Shown here: positions 1 through 9,000 of the stretch, piece after piece | How positions within the stretch are numbered: the first letter of the stretch is position 1 | How the letters are laid out: every line of letters starts with the position of its first letter | DNA from: Phycisphaerales bacterium | Lineage (GTDB): Bacteria > Planctomycetota > Phycisphaerae > UBA1845 > Fen-1342 | Direction of reading: 5' to 3' | Length of the DNA: 40,289 nt | Assembly: GCA_020427345.1 (NCBI GenBank) | Contig: JAGQOO010000004.1 | Span: forward strand, 1 to 40,289 | Made by a program: the position numbers and the translations under genes | Notes under the pieces: generated by a model | What the model was told of the DNA's origin: nothing | Database searches by the model: none | Seen by the model: only the letters and a program-made list of their open reading frames with translations

Positions 1-158
1 AGCTTTCGGAGGCCGCCCTGCGCCACGGGGAGGACGACCGCCCGATCCGCTCAGACCTCGTGCAACGCGTCCGAGACGAGATCGCGAACGACACGTACCT
101 CACGGATGAGAAGCTCGACGCCGCTTTGAACGGGCTAAAACGAGACTTGTTCCGATAA
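1..158 (+). CDS. FlgM-like anti-sigma-28 factor, C-terminal fragment
   Basis: The window opens inside a reading frame whose first whole codon is at position 3; it gives 51 residues and stops with TAA at 156-158. The fragment reads RSDLVQRVRDEI, then NDTYLTDEKLDAAL, then GLKRDL. This is the pattern of the FlgM C-terminal region: a helix rich in R/E, a 'Y-x-T/V-D/P-E-K-L' turn and a closing amphipathic helix that in FlgM binds the flagellar sigma factor. The N-terminus lies outside the window, so length and start cannot be judged. Planctomycetes carry several small FlgM-like proteins not always tied to flagella, and no flagellar gene is seen nearby. The family call is by motif only; another small helical regulator is possible. 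Confidence 0.55.
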   Translation, partial: LSEAALRHGEDDRPIRSDLVQRVRDEIANDTYLTDEKLDAALNGLKRDLFR

Positions 159-195
159 TCCGACAGACAAGGAAGTCTGCCAGTTTGTTTCGAAC

Positions 196-226
196 GGCGC
201 CCATTTCGCTCGGCGAGATGGGCGCC
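196..226 (+). terminator. Intrinsic terminator after the FlgM-like gene
   Basis: Arms at 196-209 and 213-226 pair over 14 positions (one T:G wobble) around a 3-base loop. The right arm is followed by TTCATTTAT. It lies 38 bases after the FlgM-like stop codon. A weaker 5-bp hairpin at 164-179 precedes it. Confidence 0.7.
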
Positions 227-254
227 TTCATTTATCGACGTGGCCATAACGCAA

Positions 255-282
255 AGGGGCGACCCTCCTCCGGGTCGCCCCT
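255..282 (-). terminator. Hairpin terminator for the pilin gene
   Basis: An 11-bp perfect stem (255-265 with 272-282) has a 6-base loop. Read on the reverse strand, the stem is followed by TTTGCGTTATGG. It lies about 45 bases beyond the stop codon of the reverse-strand pilin gene. Confidence 0.6.
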
Positions 283-327
283 GTTGGGGAAGCGGCTGTC
301 GCGTGAGTTTCGAAACGGTTGGGGCTG

Positions 328-516
328 CTAGCGTTCGGGGCCGTCGACCATGGCGCTCCGAAGCGTTTTTGTGATCCCGATCATCCCGCCGCCGAATGCC
401 CGCAGGGCGACAATGCTCATCACCACGACCAACGACAGCAGAATCGCGTATTCGGACGCAGTGGGGCCGTCGTCGTTGATCAGGAAATCGCGGCAGCGGG
501 ACGTGAATCGCGGCAC
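328..516 (-). CDS. Flp/Fap-type pilin-like protein, 62 aa
   Basis: This is a short protein with a basic N-terminus, then DDGPTASEYAILLSLVVV and a long hydrophobic helix (about residues 17-42). That is the form of Flp-type pilins: a charged stretch, Gly, Thr-Ala-x-Glu-Tyr, then a hydrophobic helix used for assembly by tad-type secretion. The GTG start at 516 is chosen because GAGGAGGAG lies about six bases upstream; the frame stays open further upstream without another good ribosome site. The conserved Glu five residues after the Gly is present, as expected for prepilin-peptidase substrates. No tad/cpa assembly genes are in the window, so this is a lone pilin gene or one whose machinery is elsewhere. 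Its terminator is at 255-282. Confidence 0.8.
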   Translation of the reverse strand: MPRFTSRCRDFLINDDGPTASEYAILLSLVVVMSIVALRAFGGGMIGITKTLRSAMVDGPER

Positions 517-939
517 TTGGCTCCTCCTCAGAAGCGTTTGTCCAATGCTAGTCCACCCGAGACGGCTCCCGGCGCGGGAGTGCGGGCGGATTTGCCGCCG
601 CCGCAGTTGGTTCGATGGGTTATCGGCCGCGCCGATAAATTGCCTGTTCACGTGCAACTTGGCGCGTCAGTAAAACAGCTAGGCGGACGCCAGCCTACCA
701 TGTTACCATTGCGAGCTTGACCGCCCACATAACCCCTGTTGTTTCCAGACGTTCAGCGCGAGTTATGTAAAGGCCTGGAGAAAAACCCCGGGCGGCAACG
801 GTCTGGCGGGGCCGCCCGGGTTCTTATCTGTCCTTGGGGCGGTGTGCATGGTGGTCTTGCCAAGACGCGCTTCGAGTGGCCTAGGATAGGTATCGCCGTG
901 ATTGCAGGTGTCTGGTCCACCTCATGGAAGGAGAGTTCG
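517..939. other. Gene-free stretch between pilin and secreted protein
   Basis: This 423-base divergent intergenic region holds no convincing coding sequence. The frame open from 739 upstream of the next gene reads like translated non-coding DNA and has no ribosome site. It contains an 8-bp perfect inverted repeat with a 3-base centre at 620-638 (TTATCGGC/GCCGATAA), a possible operator near the pilin promoter, and a strong bidirectional hairpin at 787-820 that is listed separately. A TTGACC hexamer is at 717-722, but no good -10 box stands at the right distance. Confidence 0.6.
787..820. terminator. Orphan bidirectional intrinsic terminator
   Basis: A 10-bp all-G/C perfect stem (787-796 with 811-820) has a 14-base loop. 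The right arm is followed by TTCTTATCTGTCC, and the left arm is preceded by AAAAA, which reads TTTTT on the reverse strand. It is therefore a good terminator in both directions. No annotated gene ends next to it on either strand. It lies about 120 bases before the secreted protein that starts at 940, so it could be an attenuator in that leader or the end of a small RNA. Confidence 0.65.
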
Positions 940-1623
940 ATGGTGCGCTCGCTCACTATGATCGCGCTGCTCGGCGGCTGCGCCGGTATCGCCGTGGCCG
1001 ACTGTCCGGAGAGCTGGTCTGTGACAATTTCAACCACCGGCGGCACAGTCAGCTGGATGTCGCTGACGAACGTTGCGACTAATGGAGATGAGTACGAGGT
1101 CAGTCTCCTGGTGACCGACGTCCGCGCTGATGTCGTGTGGGGGTCCTTCACGATCCCGAATGTCAGTGTCATCGATCAACTGGATGCCAATCAGTTGACG
1201 CAGTCGGCGATCGCACAGGGGCCATTGCCCGTGGTTGCGTCTTCGCAGGACGTTGTCGTTCCACCGCCGCCGGCGGCTCCCAGCATATCGGGTAGCGTCA
1301 CGGTCGGGCTTGACGCAAACGGATTCGCGGTCGTCAGCGCAACGAACGTCACGCTCGGCACGGCGCAGGTCGTTCTGCCGGTGTTCGGGCTTCAGACTGT
1401 CACGCTGACCCGCATTGAGCTACAGGGGATCGTATCGGTTTCTCCGTCGTTGAACGCCGACCTGAACGGCGATGGAACGGTGGCGCTGGAGGATCTCGCA
1501 GCATTGCTGGCCTCGTTCTCCCTCTGTGGTTCGGATGTGCCCGACCTGAACGGAGACGGCTGTACGGCGCTGGAAGATCTGGCCGGATTGCTCGCCGATT
1601 TCGGCGCCAGCGTCTGCCCCTAG
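940..1623 (+). CDS. Secreted protein with C-terminal dockerin-like repeats
   Basis: The 227-residue protein starts at ATG 940, with AAGGAGAG four bases upstream; the frame is open further 5' but has no such site. The N-terminus (MVRSLTMIALLGGCAGIAVA) is a signal peptide. The middle is Thr/Val/Ser-rich, predicted beta structure of no family I recognise. The last ~55 residues hold two calcium-loop units, DLNGDGTVALEDLAALLASF and DLNGDGCTALEDLAGLLADF, each with the D-x-N-x-D-G pattern and paired cysteines. Such dockerin-like tails are very common on exported phycisphaeral proteins and probably mark or anchor them at the cell surface; true cohesin partners are not implied. The next gene starts 20 bases downstream and has the same kind of tail, so the two may be co-transcribed. 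Function is unknown. Confidence 0.8.
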   Translation: MVRSLTMIALLGGCAGIAVADCPESWSVTISTTGGTVSWMSLTNVATNGDEYEVSLLVTDVRADVVWGSFTIPNVSVIDQLDANQLTQSAIAQGPLPVVASSQDVVVPPPPAAPSISGSVTVGLDANGFAVVSATNVTLGTAQVVLPVFGLQTVTLTRIELQGIVSVSPSLNADLNGDGTVALEDLAALLASFSLCGSDVPDLNGDGCTALEDLAGLLADFGASVCP

Positions 1624-1643
1624 GAACGGGAAGCAACCGCAAC

Positions 1644-4472
1644 ATGAAGACGACGCGCGCAGTCGCGATTGGCGTTTCTATGGCGGCTTGGGGGTTCTCC
1701 GCAAGCCACGTCTGGGCGGGTCCCGGCGGGCAGCCAACATGCGCGCCTTCCGCCCAATCGGGGGTGGATTCAATCCCCTACCTGCCGCCAACGACCTATT
1801 ACGACCTCGCAAACGGCTGCGTTCTGGTTGACCAATTGGAGCCGGCGGGCGCGCAGCCGGTCGAGGTCACGCTTCTGCCGCCGATCACAAATGCGGGCGT
1901 CGTTGAACTGAACTGGACGACGCGCATCACCGCGACCGACCTGCGTCCGTATCTGCTGGATCAGTTCGATCGTGCCACGCCGGCCTTTTGGGGACTCGGG
2001 CAAGGGATGGCCTGGTTTGATATCGACACGCCGCGCGTCCGCTCACTCGCGTCGGTGTCGGCGAGCGATGGCGTGTTCATGTCGGGCGGCGGTGTCGGGG
2101 GCAAGACGCCGGTTCCGCAATGCGGGAACCAACACTACATGTTCGGTCTGGTTGACGGCTGGCTGCACCGCTCGAGCGACGGCGTCACGTGGGAGTTGCT
2201 CGGGTTCCAACCTTCGACGGTACTGAAGGCCTTGCACGACGGCACACTGCTGTCACTTCGCACCGTGACGGGGAGCGGCCCGCAGATTTTCCGCAGCGTT
2301 GATGACGGCGTTACCTGGACGCGCTCGGTCTGGGCGGGTTCGGGGATACCATTCGCGTTCTATTCAACGACGGCGACGATCGTGAACTGGGGCGTGCATC
2401 AGGCCGCGAACGGGACCATCATTGTCGTCGAGTACGGTCTTCCCGCCGAGGGGCGGTTCATCTACCGATCGACCGACAACGGCGCGAGTTGGAGCGCCGT
2501 CCACGACGCCGGCTTCGACGTGATTCACCACTATCACGCGGTAACCAAGCAGGAAGCGCTGGGACGTTGGGTCGCGATTACCGGCGACAACCGCGGAACG
2601 CCGCGCAACTTCATCAAAGTCAGCGATAACGACGGCCTGACCTGGTACGACTGGACGGCCCCGTTGGAGTTGTGGCTCCAACCCACGTATCTCCTCGATT
2701 TCGGCGACCCGACGCGCCTTCTGTTCGGAAGCGATACCAGTTGGCAGGTCGGCGTCCTCGATGTGTCCGACGGACCCACTTCCAAGACCGTCTCATCGGT
2801 GCTCACAAACTGGGATCGAAGGCCGAACCGCCACACGTGCTTCTTCATGTTCGAGCACAATGGCTTGTACTACGCCTGCCACCGCATCGCCGAGTATGGC
2901 GATCGGTACCCGGTTATCAGCGTGAGCGCCAACCTGCGCGACTGGGCGGTCTATCACCGCTTCGACGCGCAGGAGGTAGCCGGGCTGGAGTTTGCCGGCG
3001 AGTGGGGTGGACGCCTGCACCTCGGCGTGCTCGGGAATTCGACGTGGAAGCACCTGTCCATCAGCCCGGCAAAGCTGTCGCAACGAACGGGCGTCGTTGT
3101 TACGCCCGCCACCGAGAACCTGATGTCGCTGGCCGATAGCAAACTCGACAGCGTGACGAATTGGGTCAATGGCAGCCCGCTCGATGCGCAGGGCGGCCGC
3201 GGGAGTTTCTGGGACGGCGCCCCTGGGATGCAGGGCGATGGCTGTCTGCGCTATCAGCGCTCCGACGGGCAGCGGATGCTGCTGCGCTCGCCGAGCGTGC
3301 CCTACACTCCCGGCAAAGCGTACCAGGCGCGCGTGTGGATGCGAGGCGACGGCGGACTGGTTCAAATGCGCTGGTCGGTTGATACGACCGGAGCCGGCGA
3401 GTCGGTGTGGGGCCAACTCAGCAACACCGAGTGGCAGGAGTTTGTGACGCCACCGATCACGATGCCGACGGGTGTCGGCGTATTGCGACTTGAGGTTGTT
3501 GTCTTCGCGAACACGGGTACTGGTTGCGACGTATGGCTGGACAACATGACTGTCAGCGAAGCCCCCGCTGTTTCCTGGACGCTGGGCGGGACATCCGACG
3601 GCGATCACATGTCGACATGGCAAATGGTCGGCGACGCCTGGACCAACGTGCTCTCCATCCAGACAGACGACATGGCGGATTTCTATCAGGGCCACAACCC
3701 GTTTGTCGTCAAAACCTGGGGCGCTGCCGAGCCGAACGACATGCGACTCGTCTATGTCCCGATTGACAAGCGATTCGAGCTTCAGCGATTCCGCGATGGA
3801 CAGCTGATCGGCGACATTCGCCTGGCGGCGAAGCCGTTTCAGCGCAACGCGGAAATCCGGTTCGTGATTCGGTCGAACGCTGAGCGGACGGCGCTAAGCG
3901 TGTCCAACGGAAACAACCTGCGAACGCGATGCGGGCGGCCGGACGCGCGCTACCGCAATCGGGCGTTGATGATGCGGTACGGAGATGGCGCGGACAAGAC
4001 ACTTCCGATGACGCTGATCGACGACCACCTGTATGAAGGCTGGCTCCCGGAGAGCGACCTTGGCCCATTACTGCGGGATCCCAATGCGGCCGCCGATTCT
4101 TGGCAGCCGGACGGCTATTGCGTCGAACGCCGGGCGCCGGGCGGCGACTGGGTTCTAATCGGGGAGATCACCGACGGTTCCACGAGCTTCTTCGACGAGG
4201 ATCCGATCGATGGCGCGACCTATCGAGTCACGGCCAAGGGCCCTTTCGGCGGGTCACGACCTTCGAATGAGAAAGCCACCGGGCTCAGGAGCGACATCAA
4301 CGGCGACGGTGAAGTTGGTATCGCGGACCTGGCAGTCCTGATCGCGAGCTTCGGCAAGTGCGAAGGAGAGCCGGGGTACGAGGCGCAGTCCGATCTGACC
4401 GGGGATGACTGTGTGGGGTTGGAAGATCTGTCGCTGTTGCTGGGCGATTTCGGCAAGGCGATCGAAGGTTAG
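1644..4472 (+). CDS. Secreted BNR/Asp-box protein with dockerin-like tail
   Basis: The 942-residue protein begins with a signal peptide (MKTTRAVAIGVSMAAWGFSA, cleavage near residue 25). Four Asp-box/BNR repeats follow: SSDGVTW near 177, SVDDGVTW near 218, STDNGASW near 276 and SDNDGLTW near 327. They mark a sialidase-like beta-propeller that covers roughly residues 120-470. Residues about 490-650 look like a carbohydrate-binding jelly roll of the CBM4/9 type (MLLRSPSVPYTPGKAYQARV, then WLDNMTV). Residues from about 884 hold two dockerin-like units (DINGDGEVGIADLAVLIASF; DLTGDDCVGLEDLSLLLGDF). I do not see the Arg triad and FRIP motif needed to call a sialidase, so the propeller may bind or cleave another glycan. 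A GGGAAG ribosome site lies ahead of the ATG. It probably acts outside the cell on polysaccharide. Confidence 0.8.
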   Translation: MKTTRAVAIGVSMAAWGFSASHVWAGPGGQPTCAPSAQSGVDSIPYLPPTTYYDLANGCVLVDQLEPAGAQPVEVTLLPPITNAGVVELNWTTRITATDLRPYLLDQFDRATPAFWGLGQGMAWFDIDTPRVRSLASVSASDGVFMSGGGVGGKTPVPQCGNQHYMFGLVDGWLHRSSDGVTWELLGFQPSTVLKALHDGTLLSLRTVTGSGPQIFRSVDDGVTWTRSVWAGSGIPFAFYSTTATIVNWGVHQAANGTIIVVEYGLPAEGRFIYRSTDNGASWSAVHDAGFDVIHHYHAVTKQEALGRWVAITGDNRGTPRNFIKVSDNDGLTWYDWTAPLELWLQPTYLLDFGDPTRLLFGSDTSWQVGVLDVSDGPTSKTVSSVLTNWDRRPNRHTCFFMFEHNGLYYACHRIAEYGDRYPVISVSANLRDWAVYHRFDAQEVAGLEFAGEWGGRLHLGVLGNSTWKHLSISPAKLSQRTGVVVTPATENLMSLADSKLDSVTNWVNGSPLDAQGGRGSFWDGAPGMQGDGCLRYQRSDGQRMLLRSPSVPYTPGKAYQARVWMRGDGGLVQMRWSVDTTGAGESVWGQLSNTEWQEFVTPPITMPTGVGVLRLEVVVFANTGTGCDVWLDNMTVSEAPAVSWTLGGTSDGDHMSTWQMVGDAWTNVLSIQTDDMADFYQGHNPFVVKTWGAAEPNDMRLVYVPIDKRFELQRFRDGQLIGDIRLAAKPFQRNAEIRFVIRSNAERTALSVSNGNNLRTRCGRPDARYRNRALMMRYGDGADKTLPMTLIDDHLYEGWLPESDLGPLLRDPNAAADSWQPDGYCVERRAPGGDWVLIGEITDGSTSFFDEDPIDGATYRVTAKGPFGGSRPSNEKATGLRSDINGDGEVGIADLAVLIASFGKCEGEPGYEAQSDLTGDDCVGLEDLSLLLGDFGKAIEG

Positions 4473-4495
4473 GGGATCGACTGGCGAAAGAACAA

Positions 4496-4534
4496 ACGAG
4501 CGGGGACACGCGAGTACTCGCGCGTTCCGCTCGT
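4496..4534 (-). terminator. Terminator between convergent genes, best on reverse strand
   Basis: An 8-bp outer stem (4496-4503 with 4527-4534) encloses a perfect 14-bp palindrome, CGCGAGTACTCGCG, at 4509-4522. On the reverse strand the structure is followed by TTTGTTCTTT. It lies 38 bases past the stop of the reverse-strand RRM gene and 23 past the forward gene's stop, so it can serve both. Confidence 0.65.
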
Positions 4535-4572
4535 CGATCGATCTGATCTCAGTTACGCGGTTCTGCGATCGG

Positions 4573-4911
4573 CTAGTACTGGTCGCGCCGGCCCCCGCCG
4601 CCGTACCCACCGCGACCGCCGCCGCCGCCATAGCCGCCTCGACCACCACCGCCACCGCCGCCGCCACCTTCGCGCGGACGGGCTTCATTAACGGTCATGG
4701 CCCTGCCATCGAGTTCTGACCCGTTGAGCGCCGCGATCGCGGATCGCGCTTCGTCCTCATTGGGCATTTCGATGAAGCCGAACCCGCGTGAGCGCCCGGT
4801 CTCGCGGTCAATCAGGATTGACGCGTTGGAGACCTCTCCGTGTGCGGCAAAAGCGGCCCGCAAAGAATCTTCCGTTGACTTGTACGAGATGTTCCCGACA
4901 AAAATACGCAC
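4573..4911 (-). CDS. Glycine-rich RRM RNA-binding protein
   Basis: The 112-residue protein has one RRM domain (residues 1-79) with RNP2 IFVGNI at 3-8 and RNP1 RGFGFIEM at 42-49, whose aromatic residues stack on single-stranded RNA. A tail of Gly runs broken by RGGYGG motifs (81-107) resembles cyanobacterial and plant glycine-rich RNA-binding proteins. The GTG start at 4911 gives the standard RRM opening MRIFVGNI and has GGAG about nine bases upstream. The frame continues further 5' but those residues look untranslated. In other bacteria such proteins are often cold- or stress-induced RNA chaperones; that role is inferred here. A TTGACG hexamer on the reverse strand (5035-5040), with no good -10 box, leaves a possible leader of about 100 bases. 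Confidence 0.9.
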   Translation of the reverse strand: MRIFVGNISYKSTEDSLRAAFAAHGEVSNASILIDRETGRSRGFGFIEMPNEDEARSAIAALNGSELDGRAMTVNEARPREGGGGGGGGGRGGYGGGGGRGGYGGGGRRDQY

Positions 4912-5090
4912 CGCCGCCGCTCCTGTCTCTGTCTCGCGCTTGTTCCTGTTACGCAGCGCTGTTGTAGCCGCGAACGCCCGCCGAGTGCGTTCACAGTGCT
5001 CCAGAGGGGAAGCGTAGACCGAACCGTTACCATCCGTCAACGACAAAATAGGGGGGCCGAGGCCCTCCGATGTCCGAACGAGGAGCCCGC

Positions 5091-6002
5091 ATGCCACCGA
5101 TCCGGCCCCACGGTACGGGGATAATCGACCTTCCAAACCAATGGCGAGTAGCGGCGATCGATCAGGTCGCTCCCATGCGTTTGCCTACCGGCGCGCTGAT
5201 GTGCACCCCCGATCACTTCGACATCATCGATGTCAAGAACCCCCACATGGCAGGGAATCTCGGCGCGATAGACCGGTCGCGGGCCCGTCGCCAGTGGGAG
5301 TCGCTCGGGAGCGCTTTTGGTCATGCCTGCCTTCGGGTCGACGTGATCCCGTCCATCCTCGGCTGTGAGGACATGGTGTTTTGCGCAAATCCCGTTTTCA
5401 CCGGACTCGACGTGGACGGACATCGGGTTTGCGTCCCCGCCCGGATGCGGCACGACTCGCGTCAGCGCGAGACGCCGGCGCTTGTGGCATGGTTCCAGAA
5501 TGCGGGCTACTCCGTCCACACCGTTGCGACATCCCTGTTTGAGGGTGGCGGCGACGCGGTCTGGCATCCCGGTCGGCGACTGATCTGGGGCGGATACGGC
5601 CATCGCACCGATCCGGCCGTCTACGAAGAACTCGGCCCGATCTTCCAGGCGCCCGTGATTCGGCTGAAGCTGATGTCGGAGCACTTCTACCATCTGGACA
5701 CTTGCCTATGCGCGGTCGACGAGAACACCGCGCTGATCAATCCGGCGTCGTTCGACGAAAGCGGGCTCGGCCTGATTCGATCGGTGTTCAAGCGGGTGAT
5801 CGAATGTCCGGCCGACGAGGCCATCGGCGCCTTGGCCTGCAACGCAGTCGCCACGGCGAGCGGCGCAGTTATTCTCCCGGCAGGCGCGCCGCGAACAGCG
5901 GGATTGCTGACCAAGGCGGGCTATTCCGTCATCGAGGTCGACACCAGCGAGTTTCAAAAGTCCGGCGGCAGCTGTTACTGCATGAAAATGTGGCTGTGGT
6001 GA
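5091..6002 (+). CDS. DDAH-type amidinohydrolase/amidinotransferase-fold protein
   Basis: The 303-residue protein belongs to the arginine deiminase-related superfamily (COG1834: dimethylarginine dimethylaminohydrolase and relatives). These enzymes use a Cys-His-Glu/Asp triad on a guanidino group. Diagnostic segments are MCTPDHFDIIDVKNPHM near the start, EDMVFCANPVFTG, LFEGGGDAVWHPG with the acidic residue near E151, FYHLDTCLC with catalytic-type H201, and the C-terminal GGSCYCMKM, where C297 aligns with the nucleophile. All key residues are present, so it should be active. The true substrate (dimethylarginine, arginine or another guanidine) cannot be told from the sequence. ATG 5091 is preferred over ATG 5070 because AGGAG stands five bases ahead of it. 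It is transcribed away from the RRM gene and ends at a shared terminator. Confidence 0.85.
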   Translation: MPPIRPHGTGIIDLPNQWRVAAIDQVAPMRLPTGALMCTPDHFDIIDVKNPHMAGNLGAIDRSRARRQWESLGSAFGHACLRVDVIPSILGCEDMVFCANPVFTGLDVDGHRVCVPARMRHDSRQRETPALVAWFQNAGYSVHTVATSLFEGGGDAVWHPGRRLIWGGYGHRTDPAVYEELGPIFQAPVIRLKLMSEHFYHLDTCLCAVDENTALINPASFDESGLGLIRSVFKRVIECPADEAIGALACNAVATASGAVILPAGAPRTAGLLTKAGYSVIEVDTSEFQKSGGSCYCMKMWLW

Positions 6003-6014
6003 TAGAAAAACAAG

Positions 6015-6046
6015 GCCGCCGACGCCCATCCCTGAGCGCCGGCGGC
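6015..6046. terminator. Bidirectional terminator between convergent genes
   Basis: A 7-bp G/C stem (6015-6021 with 6040-6046), one mismatch and three further pairs close a 10-base loop. The reverse strand continues into TTGTTTTTC, and the forward strand into ATTCATCATTC. It sits between the stop codons at 6002 and 6078 and serves both genes. Confidence 0.7.
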
Positions 6047-6077
6047 ATTCATCATTCAAGAAAGCATGTGTGGACGA

Positions 6078-9000
6078 CTATCGCATCGTGCGGCGCTTGA
6101 GCGCTCGACGCTGAACACCGATCCCCAGCATCGTGAGCAGTGTCATCGTCATTGACACAGGCCCGCACGCGCCGCAGCCGATCGGTGTCGCCTCCGTCAC
6201 GACGCCGAGCGCGATCGAGCTCGCTGTCGCAAGCGTGACGCTGCCCGCGCTCAGCAACTCGGCGCCGATCGAGAACGATCCGGCGGACATCGTTTCAAAC
6301 TTCGCCTCGATGACAAGGGTCTCGCCGACAGCGACGGCGCCAATCTCGATTTCGACGCTGTCGCTGCCAATCGTCGCCGGCAGTTCGGCGCTCTGGGTCG
6401 TCGAGCTGACCTCGGTCGCCGACAAGAAGCCCAGGCCGGCGGGCAGATCGAGCGATAGTGTCACATCCTCGGCCGCGGCGTCGCCATTGTTGACGATCGT
6501 CACGCGGACGACGATCTCATCGCCGATCACGAGCGTATCGCCAGAGGTGACAGTCAGCGAAACCGCCAGATCAGCGGCCGGCGTGTCCATCGAGTCGTTC
6601 GGATCGCCGGAACTGTCATTGCTGACCTGCAAAGCGCGCGTTCCCGCGCTGCCCGAGTAGTTTGTGTCGCCGCCGTACGCGGCGCTGAGCGTATGGGCGC
6701 CGACTTCTAACGCGTCGGTCGTCAAGGTCGCCACACCGCTCGAGTTCAACGTTCCTTCGCCAATCGTTGTTGAACCGTCCTTGAAGGTCACCTTTCCGCT
6801 TGGATCGCCGGAGCCCGGGGCCACGACACTCACTGTCGCGGTGAGCGTGACCGTGTCGCCCTTCTGAGGGGTCAGATCGGACGCCGTCAGTGTGACCTTC
6901 GTCGATGCCTTGGAAATCGTCACTGTGGATGCGGCCGACGTGTCGGGGTCATAGCGCGTGTCGCCGGGATAGCTCGCGGTCACCGTCTTCGTGCCGACGG
7001 TCATGAACCGGATGGAACACTCGCCATCGCCGACGCTGCCGGTGCACTCGTCGGTTCCATCGCTGACCGTGACGTCGCCGGTCGGCGCCGTTCCGTCGCC
7101 AGTGACGGAGTACATCACCGCGATCGCCTCGCCCACGACGCCCGTCGTCGCGACGTCGTCGATCGTGATTGTCGACGGCCCGCACTTGTCGTCCCAGTTC
7201 ACCGCGCCGGCTTTCAGGTCGGCGTCGTCGATCTCGACGCCATCGCAAAGCGCGCTCTTGCCGCTATCACTCGCGTAGGTCGCCTTGTCGATCTCCGCAA
7301 AACCCAGCGACAGGTTGTCCGTGCCGGCGTTGACGTTGATTGTCACGTTACCCGCCGATGTGAGCACAACCGGCGTGCCTGCGGCCTGACCATCGAGGCT
7401 CACCAGGCCGTCATTGCCGATGTCGAGCGTCGCGCCATTGAGGAAAAACAGCGATCCGTCCGGCTTCAGGTCGATTAACTGGCCCGTGGTCGCGATCGTC
7501 AGGTTGTTGATGCGGAACTGGTTTGCGCTGTTCAGCGTGTATTTGCCACTTCCCGTAATGTTCGTGTCGCCCTCAAGAGCGATCTCGTCGTCGCCGGCCT
7601 GCGTCAGCGTCTCCGTCGTCGTCGATGTCAGATTCAGCGTGGCGCCGCCCATCAGCTCAAACGGCTTGGTTCCGCCGGCTGTCGTAATCGAGCCGGAGGT
7701 GTTCAGCGCAGCGCCCGTCGCAATCGACACTTTGTCGTTCGTGTCGGTGAGCGTGACGTTATCGTTTGAACCCGCTGTGCCGATTGTCGTCTCGCCGTCG
7801 TCGAGATCGAGCGTCACACCCGCCGCCGCGAAAGAGAATCCACCAGCGAACGCGAGAGCGCCGGCTCCGGTGTAGTTCACGGTGTCACCCGCGCCCGGCG
7901 CGGCCGCGCTCGAAATCGTCAGGTCACCATCTCCCGCGATCGTGAGCGTGTCGCCGCCGCCGGTGAGCCCGGGATCGAATGTCGTGATGGTCAGGTCCGC
8001 GCCCATGTCGATCGTCAGAATCGGCGGCGGCGTGCCGAGATCTACCCCGGCGATTGTGCCCGTTCCGCTGAGCGTAACCGGATTCGACGCCGGCACGGTC
8101 TGCGTCCAGTTCACGCCGGACACGTTGATGGTCGGGCCGCCCGCGCCGATGTTCAGCGCCGTGATATTGATGTCGGCGCCGATGACGAGCGTGTCGTTGC
8201 CGTTCAGATCAATCTGCGAAATCGTGCCGATGCCGGTCAGCGTCAACAGGTCGTCCGTCGGTGCGATCGCCGCGGTCAGCGTGCGGCCGCTGGCCACATC
8301 AATCGCCGCGTTTGCCGTCTGACCGAGCGTCGTGACCGTCGTTGAAATGTCGACATCCAGCGCGCCGCCCGACATGTCCAGATTGATTTCGGAAACGGTC
8401 GCGGGCCCCGTGCCCATGATGTGCAGGATGTTGTCGCCGACGCTGACGCCGTTAGTCACCGTGAGCGTGTTCGCGTTCAGGCTGAGGTCGAGATTGCCCT
8501 GGCCGGCTGACATCGTGACGGTGTCAATCGTCGCGCCGCCCGCACCATCGATCTCTACTGCCGTGCCGTCATCGTCAATCGTGACCGTCGCATCCACGAT
8601 CACGGGATCAGTATCGTCCCCGTCAATCGAGAGCGTAGCGCCTTCGATCGAAAGATTACCCGCAAAGTCGACCGTTTCCGACAACGCGCCGTCATCGCGA
8701 CCCGTGATCGTCATCGTCTTGTTCGCCGGAAGCGTGACGGCGTCGGTAATCGTGAGCGTTGACCCCTCAGCTCCGGCGTTGTCAAAGTCGAGCGTTACGC
8801 CCTCGGTCGGCGTCAGCGTCTCAATCGTGGCGTCGCCGTTCACCGAGATCAGCGCATCGTTCGCGGACGTCGTGACGCCGGACAGCACGTCAACATCCAG
8901 CACGCCCAGCGACGCGCCCGCGCCCAGCGTCAGCCCCGCCGCAAAGTCGACTGACTCCGTGGCCATGCCCGCGTCGCCGGCGATATCGATCGAAATCCCG

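Noticed and set aside
739-939. An N-terminal extension of the secreted protein that starts at 940
   Set aside because: It runs through a strong terminator hairpin, has no ribosome site and would bury the signal peptide.
940-4472. A cellulosome
   Set aside because: Dockerin-like tails alone do not show this; no cohesin, scaffoldin or cellulase domain is present.
1644-4472. A true sialidase
   Set aside because: Asp boxes are present, but I could not find the FRIP motif or the arginine triad, so the call stays at BNR-repeat protein.
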